Shown: positions 1-5,684, counted from the first letter of the stretch. The stretch: DNA of 7,543 bases from an uncultured bacterium (GCA_937967775.1 CALCJH010000368.1:1-7543); one strand, 5' to 3'. Numbers and translations are program-made. Notes: generated from the letters alone by a model not told the origin.

Positions 1-287
1 GGTTGAAGTTCACTTAGCGCCTTCTTGAGCTCTTCGCCGAGCGACCCGGAGTTGCCGGGAGCGTCCAGCTCGATGTAGCGGACGTTGATGCCCGAGCCGC
101 GCAGCATCTCGCGGAAGTGGCGCATCGCGGAGAGGAACAGGGCAATGCGCGCCTTGTGACTCCAGACGTATTCGCCCTCGCCCCGGACCTCCGCCATCCA
201 GACGGCGTCGCGGGACGCATCGAACCCGTCGAATGCGGAGGAGCCCCTGTCAAGCTGGTCGCCGAGGACGATCACAAGGTTGCGCAC
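1..287 (-). CDS. Photolyase/cryptochrome-related protein (PhrB/DPRP family), N-terminal part
   Basis: The first 95 codons of a gene running off the left edge. The reading frame is open from a GTG at 287 to the window end. Its start, VIVLGDQLDRG, followed by an acidic/aromatic stretch ending in HKARIALFLSAMRHFREMLR and then GINVRYIELD, matches the N-terminal alpha/beta domain of the prokaryotic FeS-type (6-4) photolyase/cryptochrome family (PF04244, Agrobacterium PhrB-like). Known members bind FAD and a [4Fe-4S] cluster and repair UV lesions with blue light, or act as photoreceptors. They are about 500 residues long, so roughly four fifths lies outside and the FAD pocket and cluster cysteines cannot be checked. 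The GTG start is chosen because homology begins two residues later and a TACAAT box lies just upstream. There is no Shine-Dalgarno sequence, so the mRNA may be leaderless. It is divergent from the 385-936 gene. Confidence 0.88.
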   Translation of the reverse strand, partial: MRNLVIVLGDQLDRGSSAFDGFDASRDAVWMAEVRGEGEYVWSHKARIALFLSAMRHFREMLRGSGINVRYIELDAPGNSGSLGEELKKALSELQ

Positions 288-293
288 GGACTC

Positions 294-299
294 ATTGTA
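294..299 (-). promoter_or_regulatory. Candidate -10 box of a leaderless promoter for the photolyase-like gene
   Basis: On the minus strand TACAAT lies six bases upstream of the GTG start at 287. That places transcription initiation at or next to the start codon, which fits the absence of a ribosome binding site. The hexamer 17 bases further upstream, TGTCAA, is a poor -35. The call rests on the -10 box and its spacing alone. Confidence 0.45.
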
Positions 300-313
300 A
301 CGGCGCGCGCCGT
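300..313. promoter_or_regulatory. Perfect 14-bp palindrome between divergent promoters, possible operator
   Basis: ACGGCGCGCGCCGT is its own reverse complement. It abuts the -10 box of the leftward gene and ends three bases before the TTGACA of the rightward gene, so a dimeric protein bound here could influence both promoters. The alternating CG core could occur by chance in high-GC DNA. No regulator is identified. Confidence 0.35.
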
Positions 314-316
314 ATA

Positions 317-345
317 TTGACAGCCCCTTTTCACCGGGCTAAAGT
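317..345 (+). promoter_or_regulatory. Sigma70-type promoter for the rightward operon
   Basis: A perfect -35 hexamer TTGACA (317-322) is followed after 17 bases by TAAAGT (340-345), which matches four of six positions of the -10 consensus. Initiation near 352 would leave a leader of about 33 bases with AGGAG before the ATG at 385. This promoter excludes the alternative GTG at 346 as the start of the first gene. Confidence 0.7.
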
Positions 346-369
346 GTGCAAAGCCCCTCTGTCTTGACC

Positions 370-374
370 AGGAG
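370..374 (+). promoter_or_regulatory. Ribosome binding site AGGAG, decides the start at 385
   Basis: AGGAG lies 10 bases before the ATG at 385. An in-frame GTG at 346 has no such site and lies upstream of the expected transcript start, so translation from 385 is preferred. Confidence 0.7.
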
Positions 375-384
375 TAGAACGCAT

Positions 385-936
385 ATGGCATCCTCTCTGA
401 AGGAAGGCGACGCCGTCCAGGTCGTGGATCGCGAGGCCACCCAGGCCGACGAGAAGAATCGCACGTTTTTCAACCATTTCCGCAACACCCGTGGCGTGCT
501 CGAAAAGCTGTACGATGACGGGACTGCCACGGTGGTGCTGGATGCTTCCACCCTGCCGGAGGAGGTCCGCAGGCGTCATGAGGAGCTGACGGAGGCTGCC
601 CGCAAAAAATGGCTGGACGGACTGAGCTCGGAGGCGCGTGCCCGGCTGACTCCGGAAGAGCAGCAGTTCCAGATGCGCTATACCATTCTGGTCAATGTTG
701 ACGATCTGCTCCCGGCCGGGGCTGCGAAGAAGGCGGCGAAGGCGTCCACCTCCTCAAAAGCTCCGGCGGCATCAGCTCCTGCGGAGGAGAAGCCTGTCAG
801 GAAGACGGCCACCGGTGCAAAAGCTTCCGCAGCATCCAAATCCGCCGGAGAGTCTCCGAAGACCCTGACACTGAGTGACCTCGAGAAGGCCGAAGAGGAG
901 GCGCTCCGGAGGAGACAGGCGAAGGCCCGGGAGTAG
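385..936 (+). CDS. Unrecognised protein: SH3-like N-terminus, Ala/Lys/Ser-rich tail
   Basis: A 183-residue protein that I cannot place in a named family. Residues about 5-15 (LKEGDAVQVVD) and 36-53 (RGVLEKLYDDGTATVVLD), plus a later strand near 105-111 (ILVNVDDL), have the rhythm of a small SH3/KOW-like beta barrel. A charged helical stretch (about 56-95) is inserted before the last strand. From about residue 113 the chain becomes low-complexity, rich in Ala, Lys, Ser, Thr and Pro, like histone H1-like bacterial tails, and ends in a charged helix (TLSDLEKAEEEALRRRQ). There is no signal peptide or membrane segment, so it is probably cytoplasmic. Nucleic-acid or ribosome binding is a guess from the barrel and basic tail only. 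It is the first gene after the 317-345 promoter, and its TAG directly touches the ATG of the solute-binding lipoprotein, implying co-expression. Confidence 0.85.
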   Translation: MASSLKEGDAVQVVDREATQADEKNRTFFNHFRNTRGVLEKLYDDGTATVVLDASTLPEEVRRRHEELTEAARKKWLDGLSSEARARLTPEEQQFQMRYTILVNVDDLLPAGAAKKAAKASTSSKAPAASAPAEEKPVRKTATGAKASAASKSAGESPKTLTLSDLEKAEEEALRRRQAKARE

Positions 937-2313
937 ATGAAATCGCCTGTTGCCGGCCGGCTGTGGCGGCTCGGCATTGCTGCCGCTCTGAGTGGGAGTA
1001 TTTGCGTCCTCGCCGGGTGCACCCGGGCTCCCCGCGAGCCAATCCAGACTGCGGGGGTGACACAGATAGACGTGTGGCATCCCTGGGGCGGCACGCAGGC
1101 TGATGCGTTCCGCGATATCGCCCGCGAGTTCGAGAAGCGCCACCCCCACATCCGCGTCCGGCTGCTGTACACGCCAAACGACCTCTCCGCCAATCAGAAG
1201 TTTTTCACGGCTGTGGCGGCGGGCATGCCGCCGGATGTCATCATGGTGGACGGCCCGCAGGTGGCTCAATGGGCGGAGCAGGGGGCGCTATCTCCTCTGA
1301 CGGAGAGGCTCCGCAGTAATGGCCTGGGCGAGAAAGACTACTTCACGCCGTGCTGGAATCAGAACTTTTATGAGGGGGAAGTCTGGGCGCTGACCTACTG
1401 CGCTGACCCGAACTTCGGGTTCGGCTGGAACAAGAAAGACTTCCGCGACGCCGGCCTGGACCCGGAGCGGCCTCCGCGCACCCTGAAGGAGTTGGACGAG
1501 ATGGCGCAGCGGCTGGAGAAGAGCGAGGGTGGCAAGCTCCGGCGCATCGGCATCATTCCCTGGGGACAGTTCGGCTACGCCAACTCGTTGTTCACGTGGG
1601 GTTGGGCGTTCGGAGGATCGTTCTACGACCCCGAGACACGCACCGTCACGGCCGACCATCCGCGCATCGTCCAGGCCCTAGAGTGGATGTGCTCCTATGC
1701 CCGGACCTACGACGTAAACCGCATCGGAACGCTGCAGGCCGGGTTCACCAGTCAGGAGCAGAACCCGTTCTATATCGGCAAGCTCTCAATGCAGTGCCTG
1801 CACATCTCCAGTCTGAAAGACATCGAGCTATATGCGCCGAAGGACTTCGAGTACGGGGTCACCTTTCTGCCAGCCCCGGAGTTCGGCGAGCAGCGCAGCT
1901 CATGGATCGGCGGGTGGTGCATGGCCCTCCCAAAAGGAGCCCGGAATCCTGACGCGGCCTGGGAGTATATCCGGTGGATGACTTCCACCCCGGAGGGAAC
2001 GAAGATCGTCGCGCAGAAGGCGGGCCTGCTGCCGGGATTTCGCCGGAGCGCTTATTTCGATCCCTCTGTGAAGAAGCCGCCGCACTATGAGACGTTTCTG
2101 GCCATCCTGCGCGAGACCCGCCATCAGCGTCCGGTGATGCCCGCTCAGGCTTACTATATGAGCGCGCTGGGAAGAGCGGTGGACATGGCGATTCACGGCC
2201 TGATGACCCCGAAAGAGGCTTTGGAGGAAGCGCGTCGGGACACGCAGAAAGAGCTGGACAGGATCCTGGCAGGCCGGACTCCGGCCGCAGAACGCGGGAG
2301 TGGGAAGCGATGA
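937..2313 (+). CDS. ABC transporter extracellular solute-binding lipoprotein, family 1 (sugar type)
   Basis: A 458-residue secreted lipoprotein of the family 1 solute-binding proteins (MalE/UgpB-like, SBP_bac_1/8), which capture sugars or related solutes outside the membrane for an ABC importer. The N-terminus has a basic n-region, a hydrophobic core (12-25) and the lipobox LAGC, so Cys28 should be lipidated. The mature protein opens with the typical IDVWHPWGG strand, then an AFRDIAREFEKRHP helix and a PPDVIMVDG strand. The C-terminal half has SSWIGGWCMALPKGARNPDAAWEYIRWMTS and a final helical region, all usual for the family, as is the length. The ATG follows the previous stop without a gap. 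GGGAG lies only three bases upstream and GAAGG eleven, so translation is probably coupled. No permease genes are nearby and the ligand cannot be read from sequence. Confidence 0.93.
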   Translation: MKSPVAGRLWRLGIAAALSGSICVLAGCTRAPREPIQTAGVTQIDVWHPWGGTQADAFRDIAREFEKRHPHIRVRLLYTPNDLSANQKFFTAVAAGMPPDVIMVDGPQVAQWAEQGALSPLTERLRSNGLGEKDYFTPCWNQNFYEGEVWALTYCADPNFGFGWNKKDFRDAGLDPERPPRTLKELDEMAQRLEKSEGGKLRRIGIIPWGQFGYANSLFTWGWAFGGSFYDPETRTVTADHPRIVQALEWMCSYARTYDVNRIGTLQAGFTSQEQNPFYIGKLSMQCLHISSLKDIELYAPKDFEYGVTFLPAPEFGEQRSSWIGGWCMALPKGARNPDAAWEYIRWMTSTPEGTKIVAQKAGLLPGFRRSAYFDPSVKKPPHYETFLAILRETRHQRPVMPAQAYYMSALGRAVDMAIHGLMTPKEALEEARRDTQKELDRILAGRTPAAERGSGKR

Positions 2314-2459
2314 GCAAGCGCAGGACCACACAGAGACTGAGAAGGCAGCGTCCGGCAGGCACACTGGCAGCTCAGAAACGGCGTCTTGCCGGGGACATTG
2401 TGCGTCTCGCACTTGTGCTGAGCACCATCGCGCTTCTGGCCCGCTGGGCCTGGTTCTAG
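2310..2459 (+). CDS. Small single-pass membrane protein, 49 aa, ATGA-coupled
   Basis: A short frame starting at an ATG that shares bases with the TGA of the lipoprotein gene (ATGA, 2310-2313) and ending at TAG 2457-2459. The product has a strongly basic N-terminal half (about ten Arg/Lys in the first 25 residues, beginning MSKRRTTQRLRRQRP) followed by one hydrophobic segment, about residues 33-49 (LALVLSTIALLARWAWF), that ends the protein. By the positive-inside rule the basic part should face the cytoplasm. GGGAG/GGAAG sequences just upstream could serve as a ribosome site. I do not recognise a family. The overlap and the ordered basic-then-hydrophobic layout argue for a real gene. It could also be the remnant start of a permease, since permeases often follow such lipoproteins, but no permease-like sequence follows in any frame. 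Confidence 0.6.
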   Translation: MSKRRTTQRLRRQRPAGTLAAQKRRLAGDIVRLALVLSTIALLARWAWF

Positions 2460-2600
2460 GCTCCCCCTTTTATGCGATTATCCCCATACGCTGGGTGATC
2501 CGTCCGGCGCAGCCGGGCGAGTCGAACGACATGCTGCTACTGTTGATATCGGTACGCGCGGCTGATGCCGTGCTACTCGACCACTGTATCATAGGAGTCC

Positions 2601-2701
2601 CGGAGGACGTGACTTTTGGGCTTTCAGAGTGTGTTCCCTCCAGCCGGCTTGCGTCCCTTGGGCGAAAGCTTGAGGGAGAGAACGGGCACGACGGACCTCC
2701 G
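2601..2701 (+). other. Possible structured leader RNA upstream of the DUF2752 gene
   Basis: The 279 bases between 2459 and 2739 hold no convincing gene; the reading frames there look like chance. Within them an ordered set of nested pairings is possible. CGGAGG 2601-2606 pairs with CCTCCG 2696-2701, and CGTG 2608-2611 with CACG 2687-2690. Inside, TCCCTC 2635-2640 pairs with GAGGGA 2672-2677. GCTT 2647-2650 pairs with AAGC 2666-2669, closing a small G/C hairpin. An alternative pairing, GCTTTC 2620-2625 with GAAAGC 2664-2669, competes with the inner helix. The element ends 37 bases before the start codon. It matches no riboswitch consensus that I know, and high GC makes chance pairing likely. 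I see no convincing promoter in 2460-2600. Confidence 0.25.
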
Positions 2702-2738
2702 CCATGCCGCATTTTGGGGGATAATGGGGGTGCGTGAT

Positions 2739-3176
2739 ATGGACACACTGGAACGGGCAGTCGAAAGGGAGGGCCACTCCCCGCGCGTCGGAGTCCATCA
2801 GCGCGGGCGACTCGGCCGATGGCTGATGTGGTACGTCCTGGGGGCAGGGCTTTTTGCGGTCTGGCTTATCCCGCTGGACCAGCTCCCGTCCGCCTGCCTC
2901 ACGCGGCGGCTGACTGGCATCCCCTGTCCCACCTGCGGGGTCGGCCGCTCCCTGCACGCGCTGCTGCACGGAGACATCGCCTCATCCCTGCGATATCACC
3001 CGCTTCTGCTGCCGTTCCTGATACTTGGCTCCCTCTGGTGGACTGCAGTGGTCAGGCCCGCAGCGAAAGCCGGGCGGAGGGTTCCCGCGCATCTGCAGAT
3101 CGCCGCGCTGGCGGCAGCCGTGGTCACCCTGCTGGCAGTCTGGCTGATACGGGTGGCGTCGTCTTCCGTGCCGTGA
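2739..3176 (+). CDS. DUF2752 family membrane protein
   Basis: A 145-residue integral membrane protein carrying the DUF2752 signature. After a first membrane segment (about 28-46) comes TGIPCPTCGVGRSLHALLHGD (59-79), with the conserved CPxCG pair at Cys63 and Cys66. The motif continues into SLRYHPLLLPFL, the start of a second membrane segment (86-105), and a third segment follows (about 118-140). The function of the family is not established. The CxxC-like motif suggests metal or redox chemistry at the membrane, but that is inference. The ATG at 2739 is preferred because GGGGG lies eight bases upstream (2726-2730). The in-frame ATG at 2724 has its G-run only three bases away. The last codons overlap the end of the convergent 3124-4650 gene by 53 bases. 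Confidence 0.85.
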   Translation: MDTLERAVEREGHSPRVGVHQRGRLGRWLMWYVLGAGLFAVWLIPLDQLPSACLTRRLTGIPCPTCGVGRSLHALLHGDIASSLRYHPLLLPFLILGSLWWTAVVRPAAKAGRRVPAHLQIAALAAAVVTLLAVWLIRVASSSVP

Positions 3177-4650
3177 TCACCCGGCCCGGCATCTCCAGCC
3201 GGTGCCAGCCCGTCTTGTCCACCGTAAAGCCCAGATAATGCGTGCTGGCGCCCACCCACACGAGCGACGGATCACCCAGCCTCCCGGCTGGAATGGCTAC
3301 CTCCAGTGCCTGTCCCTTCCAGGTGGCCAGGATACCAGGTGGCTGAATCTTTCCCGCAGCGCTGACGGTCACTTCCACCCCGCGGAACCCGTCCGGACCG
3401 AGCGAACGCACCTGAAGACGCGCGGAGACTCCCTTCCCGCGGCTTCCGGCGGTCTGCATACGCAAGTAAACATTGTGCGAGTCCCGTGCCACCGAAAGGC
3501 CGGTGATATCTGCCCCGCGGCGAAGCGCCCTGCCCACGGTGTCAGCCTTCGGGCTGGGCGCCTGAGCCTCAATTGTTTCCCACACGGCCGTCCGGCCGTT
3601 CAGCCCTACCAGGCCGTCCGGAACCGCCGCCACGGCGCGAACCGGTTCACGTCCATACAGCTCGCTCGACCGCACGAAGCTGCGCAAAAACGAGCCCATG
3701 ACCCCGGTCTGCGAACGGTACTCCTCGATGGCCGCCTGCTTGGCGCTGATCTCGTGGGGACGCAGCGGGAAGACTTCCCAGTGTGTCCCCACGGTCATCA
3801 GAGACTGCGGCGGAGCCAGAGGTCGTGACGGTGCCGGGCCACGGGGAGCGGGCCACTGGCCACGATGGATGAGATATGTCATCAGCCGAGGGCGTCCCTC
3901 CGGGAATCGGCCCCGCATTTCCAGATCGGACACTGCGGCCGTCGTGAACGCATAGGCGGCGTAATGGTCCGGATGATCGTCCAGCGGTCCGGGGACGCAG
4001 ATCAGGGTGGGCCGCCACTCTGAAATGACCTCGGAGAGGACCCTCAACAGTTCATTTCCTGTGTAGGGAACCCCCGGACGATACGCCAGACGGTATGGGC
4101 AGTGCGAGACGCCGGTGTAGCCCGATGTGAATGGCACTGCCCAGTTGCCGGTCCACAGACGGGTCAGCCCTCTGTCCGGGAATCCCAGGAAAAGCAGATC
4201 CGAAGGTTTGAGTCCCAGCCTCATACCGGCCAGCATCGCCTCGCGCTGGCGCTCGCCCCCAAAATCAATCAGGTCCTGAGGTGTGGGGCGGATCTTGCGC
4301 TCCTCGCGGCTGGCAGCCACCTTGAACGCGTCACCGTTGGTCAGGAACACCACCCGCGCCTGCCCGCCGGATCCGCGGACGCGCGCAATGAGACCACCGC
4401 ATCCCAGCGTCTCATCGTCAGGGTGAGGAGAGACGACCAGAAGACGCATCTCGCCGGGCAGGCGAAGGGAGGCGGGAAGAGATCCTGTGCTCTGAAAGGA
4501 GTTGGCCGCCTGGATGCGCAGAGCGATCACGCCAGAGACGACCCCAAGAAGTATGACGGCAATTAGTCCCAGCCGGAACAGTGCACGCGCCGCCGGACGC
4601 CTCCGTCCGGATGCTTCCGAAGTGTGCTGCCCTGTTCTGCGCTGCTGCAT
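3124..4650 (-). CDS. Membrane-anchored PIG-L/LmbE-type deacetylase with C-terminal beta-domain
   Basis: A 508-residue protein. A basic N-terminus precedes one membrane segment (about 24-43), which should anchor the rest outside the cytoplasm. The PIG-L/LmbE fold begins at residue 68 with LLVVSPHPDDETLGCGG. It continues with VVFLTNGD, FGGERQREAMLAGMRLG and FLGFPDRGL, and then CVPGPLDDHPDHYAAY (218-233). His76, Asp79 and His229 match the zinc ligands of MshB-type enzymes, and Asp78 the catalytic base. Such enzymes remove N-acetyl groups from amino sugars or sugar conjugates; the substrate here is unknown. After the core (ending near 333) comes a region (about 360-492) containing GADITGLSVARDSHNVYLRM, typical of CBM9/DOMON-like beta-sandwich domains that bind carbohydrate. 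The ATG at 4650 directly follows an in-frame TAG, with no recognisable ribosome site, and is the only start that keeps the anchor. The 3' end overlaps the DUF2752 gene. Confidence 0.9.
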   Translation of the reverse strand: MQQRRTGQHTSEASGRRRPAARALFRLGLIAVILLGVVSGVIALRIQAANSFQSTGSLPASLRLPGEMRLLVVSPHPDDETLGCGGLIARVRGSGGQARVVFLTNGDAFKVAASREERKIRPTPQDLIDFGGERQREAMLAGMRLGLKPSDLLFLGFPDRGLTRLWTGNWAVPFTSGYTGVSHCPYRLAYRPGVPYTGNELLRVLSEVISEWRPTLICVPGPLDDHPDHYAAYAFTTAAVSDLEMRGRFPEGRPRLMTYLIHRGQWPAPRGPAPSRPLAPPQSLMTVGTHWEVFPLRPHEISAKQAAIEEYRSQTGVMGSFLRSFVRSSELYGREPVRAVAAVPDGLVGLNGRTAVWETIEAQAPSPKADTVGRALRRGADITGLSVARDSHNVYLRMQTAGSRGKGVSARLQVRSLGPDGFRGVEVTVSAAGKIQPPGILATWKGQALEVAIPAGRLGDPSLVWVGASTHYLGFTVDKTGWHRLEMPGRVITARKTTPPVSARLPAG

Positions 4651-4680
4651 CTAGCCGTGTGGAGATCGGGAGTGAGATCG

Positions 4681-4716
4681 GCCCGGTCTGCCGGTTCCCT
4701 GCCGGCGGGACCGGGC
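4681..4716 (-). other. Strong GC hairpin between the tRNA-Ser and lmbE-like genes
   Basis: Arms GCCCGGTC (4681-4688) and GACCGGGC (4709-4716), then GCCGG (4690-4694) and CCGGC (4702-4706), pair around a seven-base loop with a small bulge. That gives 13 Watson-Crick pairs. No T-run follows on either strand, so a classical intrinsic terminator is not shown. It lies 31 bases upstream of the start at 4650 and could attenuate, stop read-through from the tRNA, or stabilise an RNA end. Confidence 0.5.
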
Positions 4717-4796
4717 CCGTCGCGCCATCAACAGTATTACCCCGCCCGGCCTGAATGAGTTTCCGGCGGCGGGAGCGCCGGCGGAGGCGTAACAAA

Positions 4797-4891
4797 TGGC
4801 GGAGCGAGTGGGATTCGAACCCACGAGCGAGTTTTGGGACCCGCTACACGATTTCCAGTCGTGCTCCTTCGACCAGCTCGGACATCGCTCC
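4797..4891 (-). tRNA. tRNA-Ser, anticodon GGA
   Basis: A complete class II tRNA. The acceptor arm is GGAGCGA paired with TCGCTCC, the D-stem is TCC/GGA and the anticodon stem is CACGA/TCGTG around CTGGAAA, giving anticodon GGA (codons UCC and UCU). A long variable arm pairs AGCGGGT with ACTCGCT, as expected for serine. The T-arm is GTGGG TTCGAAT CCCAC. The discriminator is G73, the usual serine identity base, and CCA is encoded (4797-4799). The 5' end lies 37 bases after the stop of the ABC ATPase gene on the same strand. A promoter of its own is visible at 4903-4932. A modest hairpin downstream (CCGGCG 4763-4768 with CGCCGG 4776-4781) might help end transcription but has no T-run. Confidence 0.97.
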
Positions 4892-4902
4892 TTGCGCAGC
4901 CG

Positions 4903-4932
4903 ATTCTAGCACGCCCCGCTCCCCCTCGTCAA
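4903..4932 (-). promoter_or_regulatory. Promoter of the tRNA-Ser gene overlapping the end of the ABC ATPase gene
   Basis: On the minus strand TTGACG (4932-4927) and TAGAAT (4908-4903) are separated by 18 bases. Each matches the sigma70 hexamers at five of six positions. Initiation would fall about five bases before the mature 5' end of the tRNA. The TGA stop of the ABC gene lies inside the -35 element, and the spacer contains one arm of the 4909-4943 hairpin. Confidence 0.65.
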
Positions 4933-4943
4933 TCGGGGCGTGC
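4909..4943 (-). terminator. Ten-bp hairpin across the stop codon of the ABC ATPase gene
   Basis: GCACGCCCCG (4909-4918) pairs perfectly with CGGGGCGTGC (4934-4943) around a 15-base loop that contains the TGA stop. In the mRNA it would sit at the very end of the aspS-ABC transcript. The bases after it (TAGAATCGG) are not a T-run, so efficient intrinsic termination is doubtful. Protection of the mRNA end, or pausing, is as likely. Confidence 0.35.
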
Positions 4944-5684
4944 CTGCTGCTCTTCCATCACCTCCTGCGGGACAATCAGACGGTCCGTTACCGGCTCGTC
5001 GGATTCGATGCGCCCGTCGCGGAACCGCACGATCCGGCGGGCGTGCCGCGCGATCTCGGGCTCGTGGGTCACCATGACGATGGTCTTTCCGGCCTCGTTC
5101 AGCCGCTGCAGAATCCCCATGATCTGGACTCCCGTGCGGGTATCCAGGTTTCCCGTGGGCTCGTCCCCGAACAGGATGGGAGGGTCGTTCACCAGCGCCC
5201 GGGCTATGGCTACCCGCTGCTGTTCGCCGCCCGAGAGCTCCGCCGGGCTGTGCCGCAGGCGGTGCTGCAGGCCCATCATCTCCAGTGCCCGGCGCGGAGC
5301 GTCCTTCGGCGGACGCCGCCCGCGGGTGTAAAGCAAGGGAAGCTTCACGTTCCCCAGCGCGCTCATCCGGGGAAGCAGATTGAAGTTCTGGAAGACGAAG
5401 CCGATCTTCCGGTTGCGGATCTCCGCCAGAGCCGGGTCCGGAAGCCGGTCCACTTCCCGCCCTTCCAGAAAATAGCGGCCGCTGGTGGGGCGGTCCAAGC
5501 AACCGATGATGTTCATCAACGTGGACTTGCCCGAACCCGACGGTCCCATGATGGCCACGAACTCGCCCGGCCCGACATCCAGCGACACGTCCACCAGCGC
5601 GGGCACCTCCACCCGTCCCTGCCGGTAGATCTTGCTGACACTGCGGACAGAGATCAGTGGTTGACTTGCAGCTGGCGCGGCCAT
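4929..5684 (-). CDS. ABC transporter ATP-binding protein, LolD/MacB type
   Basis: A 251-residue ATPase with every motif intact: Walker A GPSGSGKST (47-55), Q-loop Gln99 in FVFQNFNLLP, signature LSGGEQQRVAIARAL (150-164), Walker B ILFGDEPTGNLD (170-181) and the switch His207 in MVTHE. The wording around Q-loop and signature is that of the MacB/LolD/FtsE branch, whose ATPases pair with FtsX-like permeases. These power lipoprotein release, drug or peptide export, or mechanotransmission rather than nutrient import. Length is normal with about 20 extra C-terminal residues. The ATG is supported by a purine-rich GGAAGGGA upstream. It follows aspS by 34 bases on the same strand, so both may share an mRNA. 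No permease or membrane-fusion gene lies next to it; a tRNA follows. The exported substrate cannot be inferred. Confidence 0.93.
   Translation of the reverse strand: MAAPAASQPLISVRSVSKIYRQGRVEVPALVDVSLDVGPGEFVAIMGPSGSGKSTLMNIIGCLDRPTSGRYFLEGREVDRLPDPALAEIRNRKIGFVFQNFNLLPRMSALGNVKLPLLYTRGRRPPKDAPRRALEMMGLQHRLRHSPAELSGGEQQRVAIARALVNDPPILFGDEPTGNLDTRTGVQIMGILQRLNEAGKTIVMVTHEPEIARHARRIVRFRDGRIESDEPVTDRLIVPQEVMEEQQARPD

Noticed and set aside
14..253. Leftward 79-codon frame and rightward frame 117-320
   Set aside because: Both are out-of-frame readings across the photolyase-like gene, whose own frame (GTG at 287) gives a recognisable family sequence.
346..384. GTG at 346 as an upstream start of the 183-aa protein
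   Set aside because: It lies upstream of the transcript start expected from the TTGACA/TAAAGT promoter and has no ribosome site. AGGAG before 385 fits better.
2496..2516. Short CCGGC/GCCGG hairpin after the 49-aa gene as the operon terminator
   Set aside because: Five pairs with a three-base loop and no T-run. Such stems are common by chance at this GC content.
2601..2701. Assignment of the possible leader RNA to a known riboswitch class (TPP, cobalamin, SAM, c-di-GMP, glycine)
   Set aside because: None of the conserved core sequences of those classes that I know are present.
2300..2737. Rightward 145-codon frame across the end of the lipoprotein gene and the following non-coding stretch
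   Set aside because: It is a different frame from both the lipoprotein gene and the 49-aa frame. It has no ribosome site and no recognisable motif, and its product looks like random composition.
2470..2748. Leftward 92-codon frame in the non-coding stretch
   Set aside because: The Ser/Pro-rich product has no motif, and no promoter or ribosome site is visible.
4763..4781. Hairpin downstream of tRNA-Ser as an intrinsic terminator
   Set aside because: Only six pairs, and no T-run follows on the minus strand; reported as a note under the tRNA instead.
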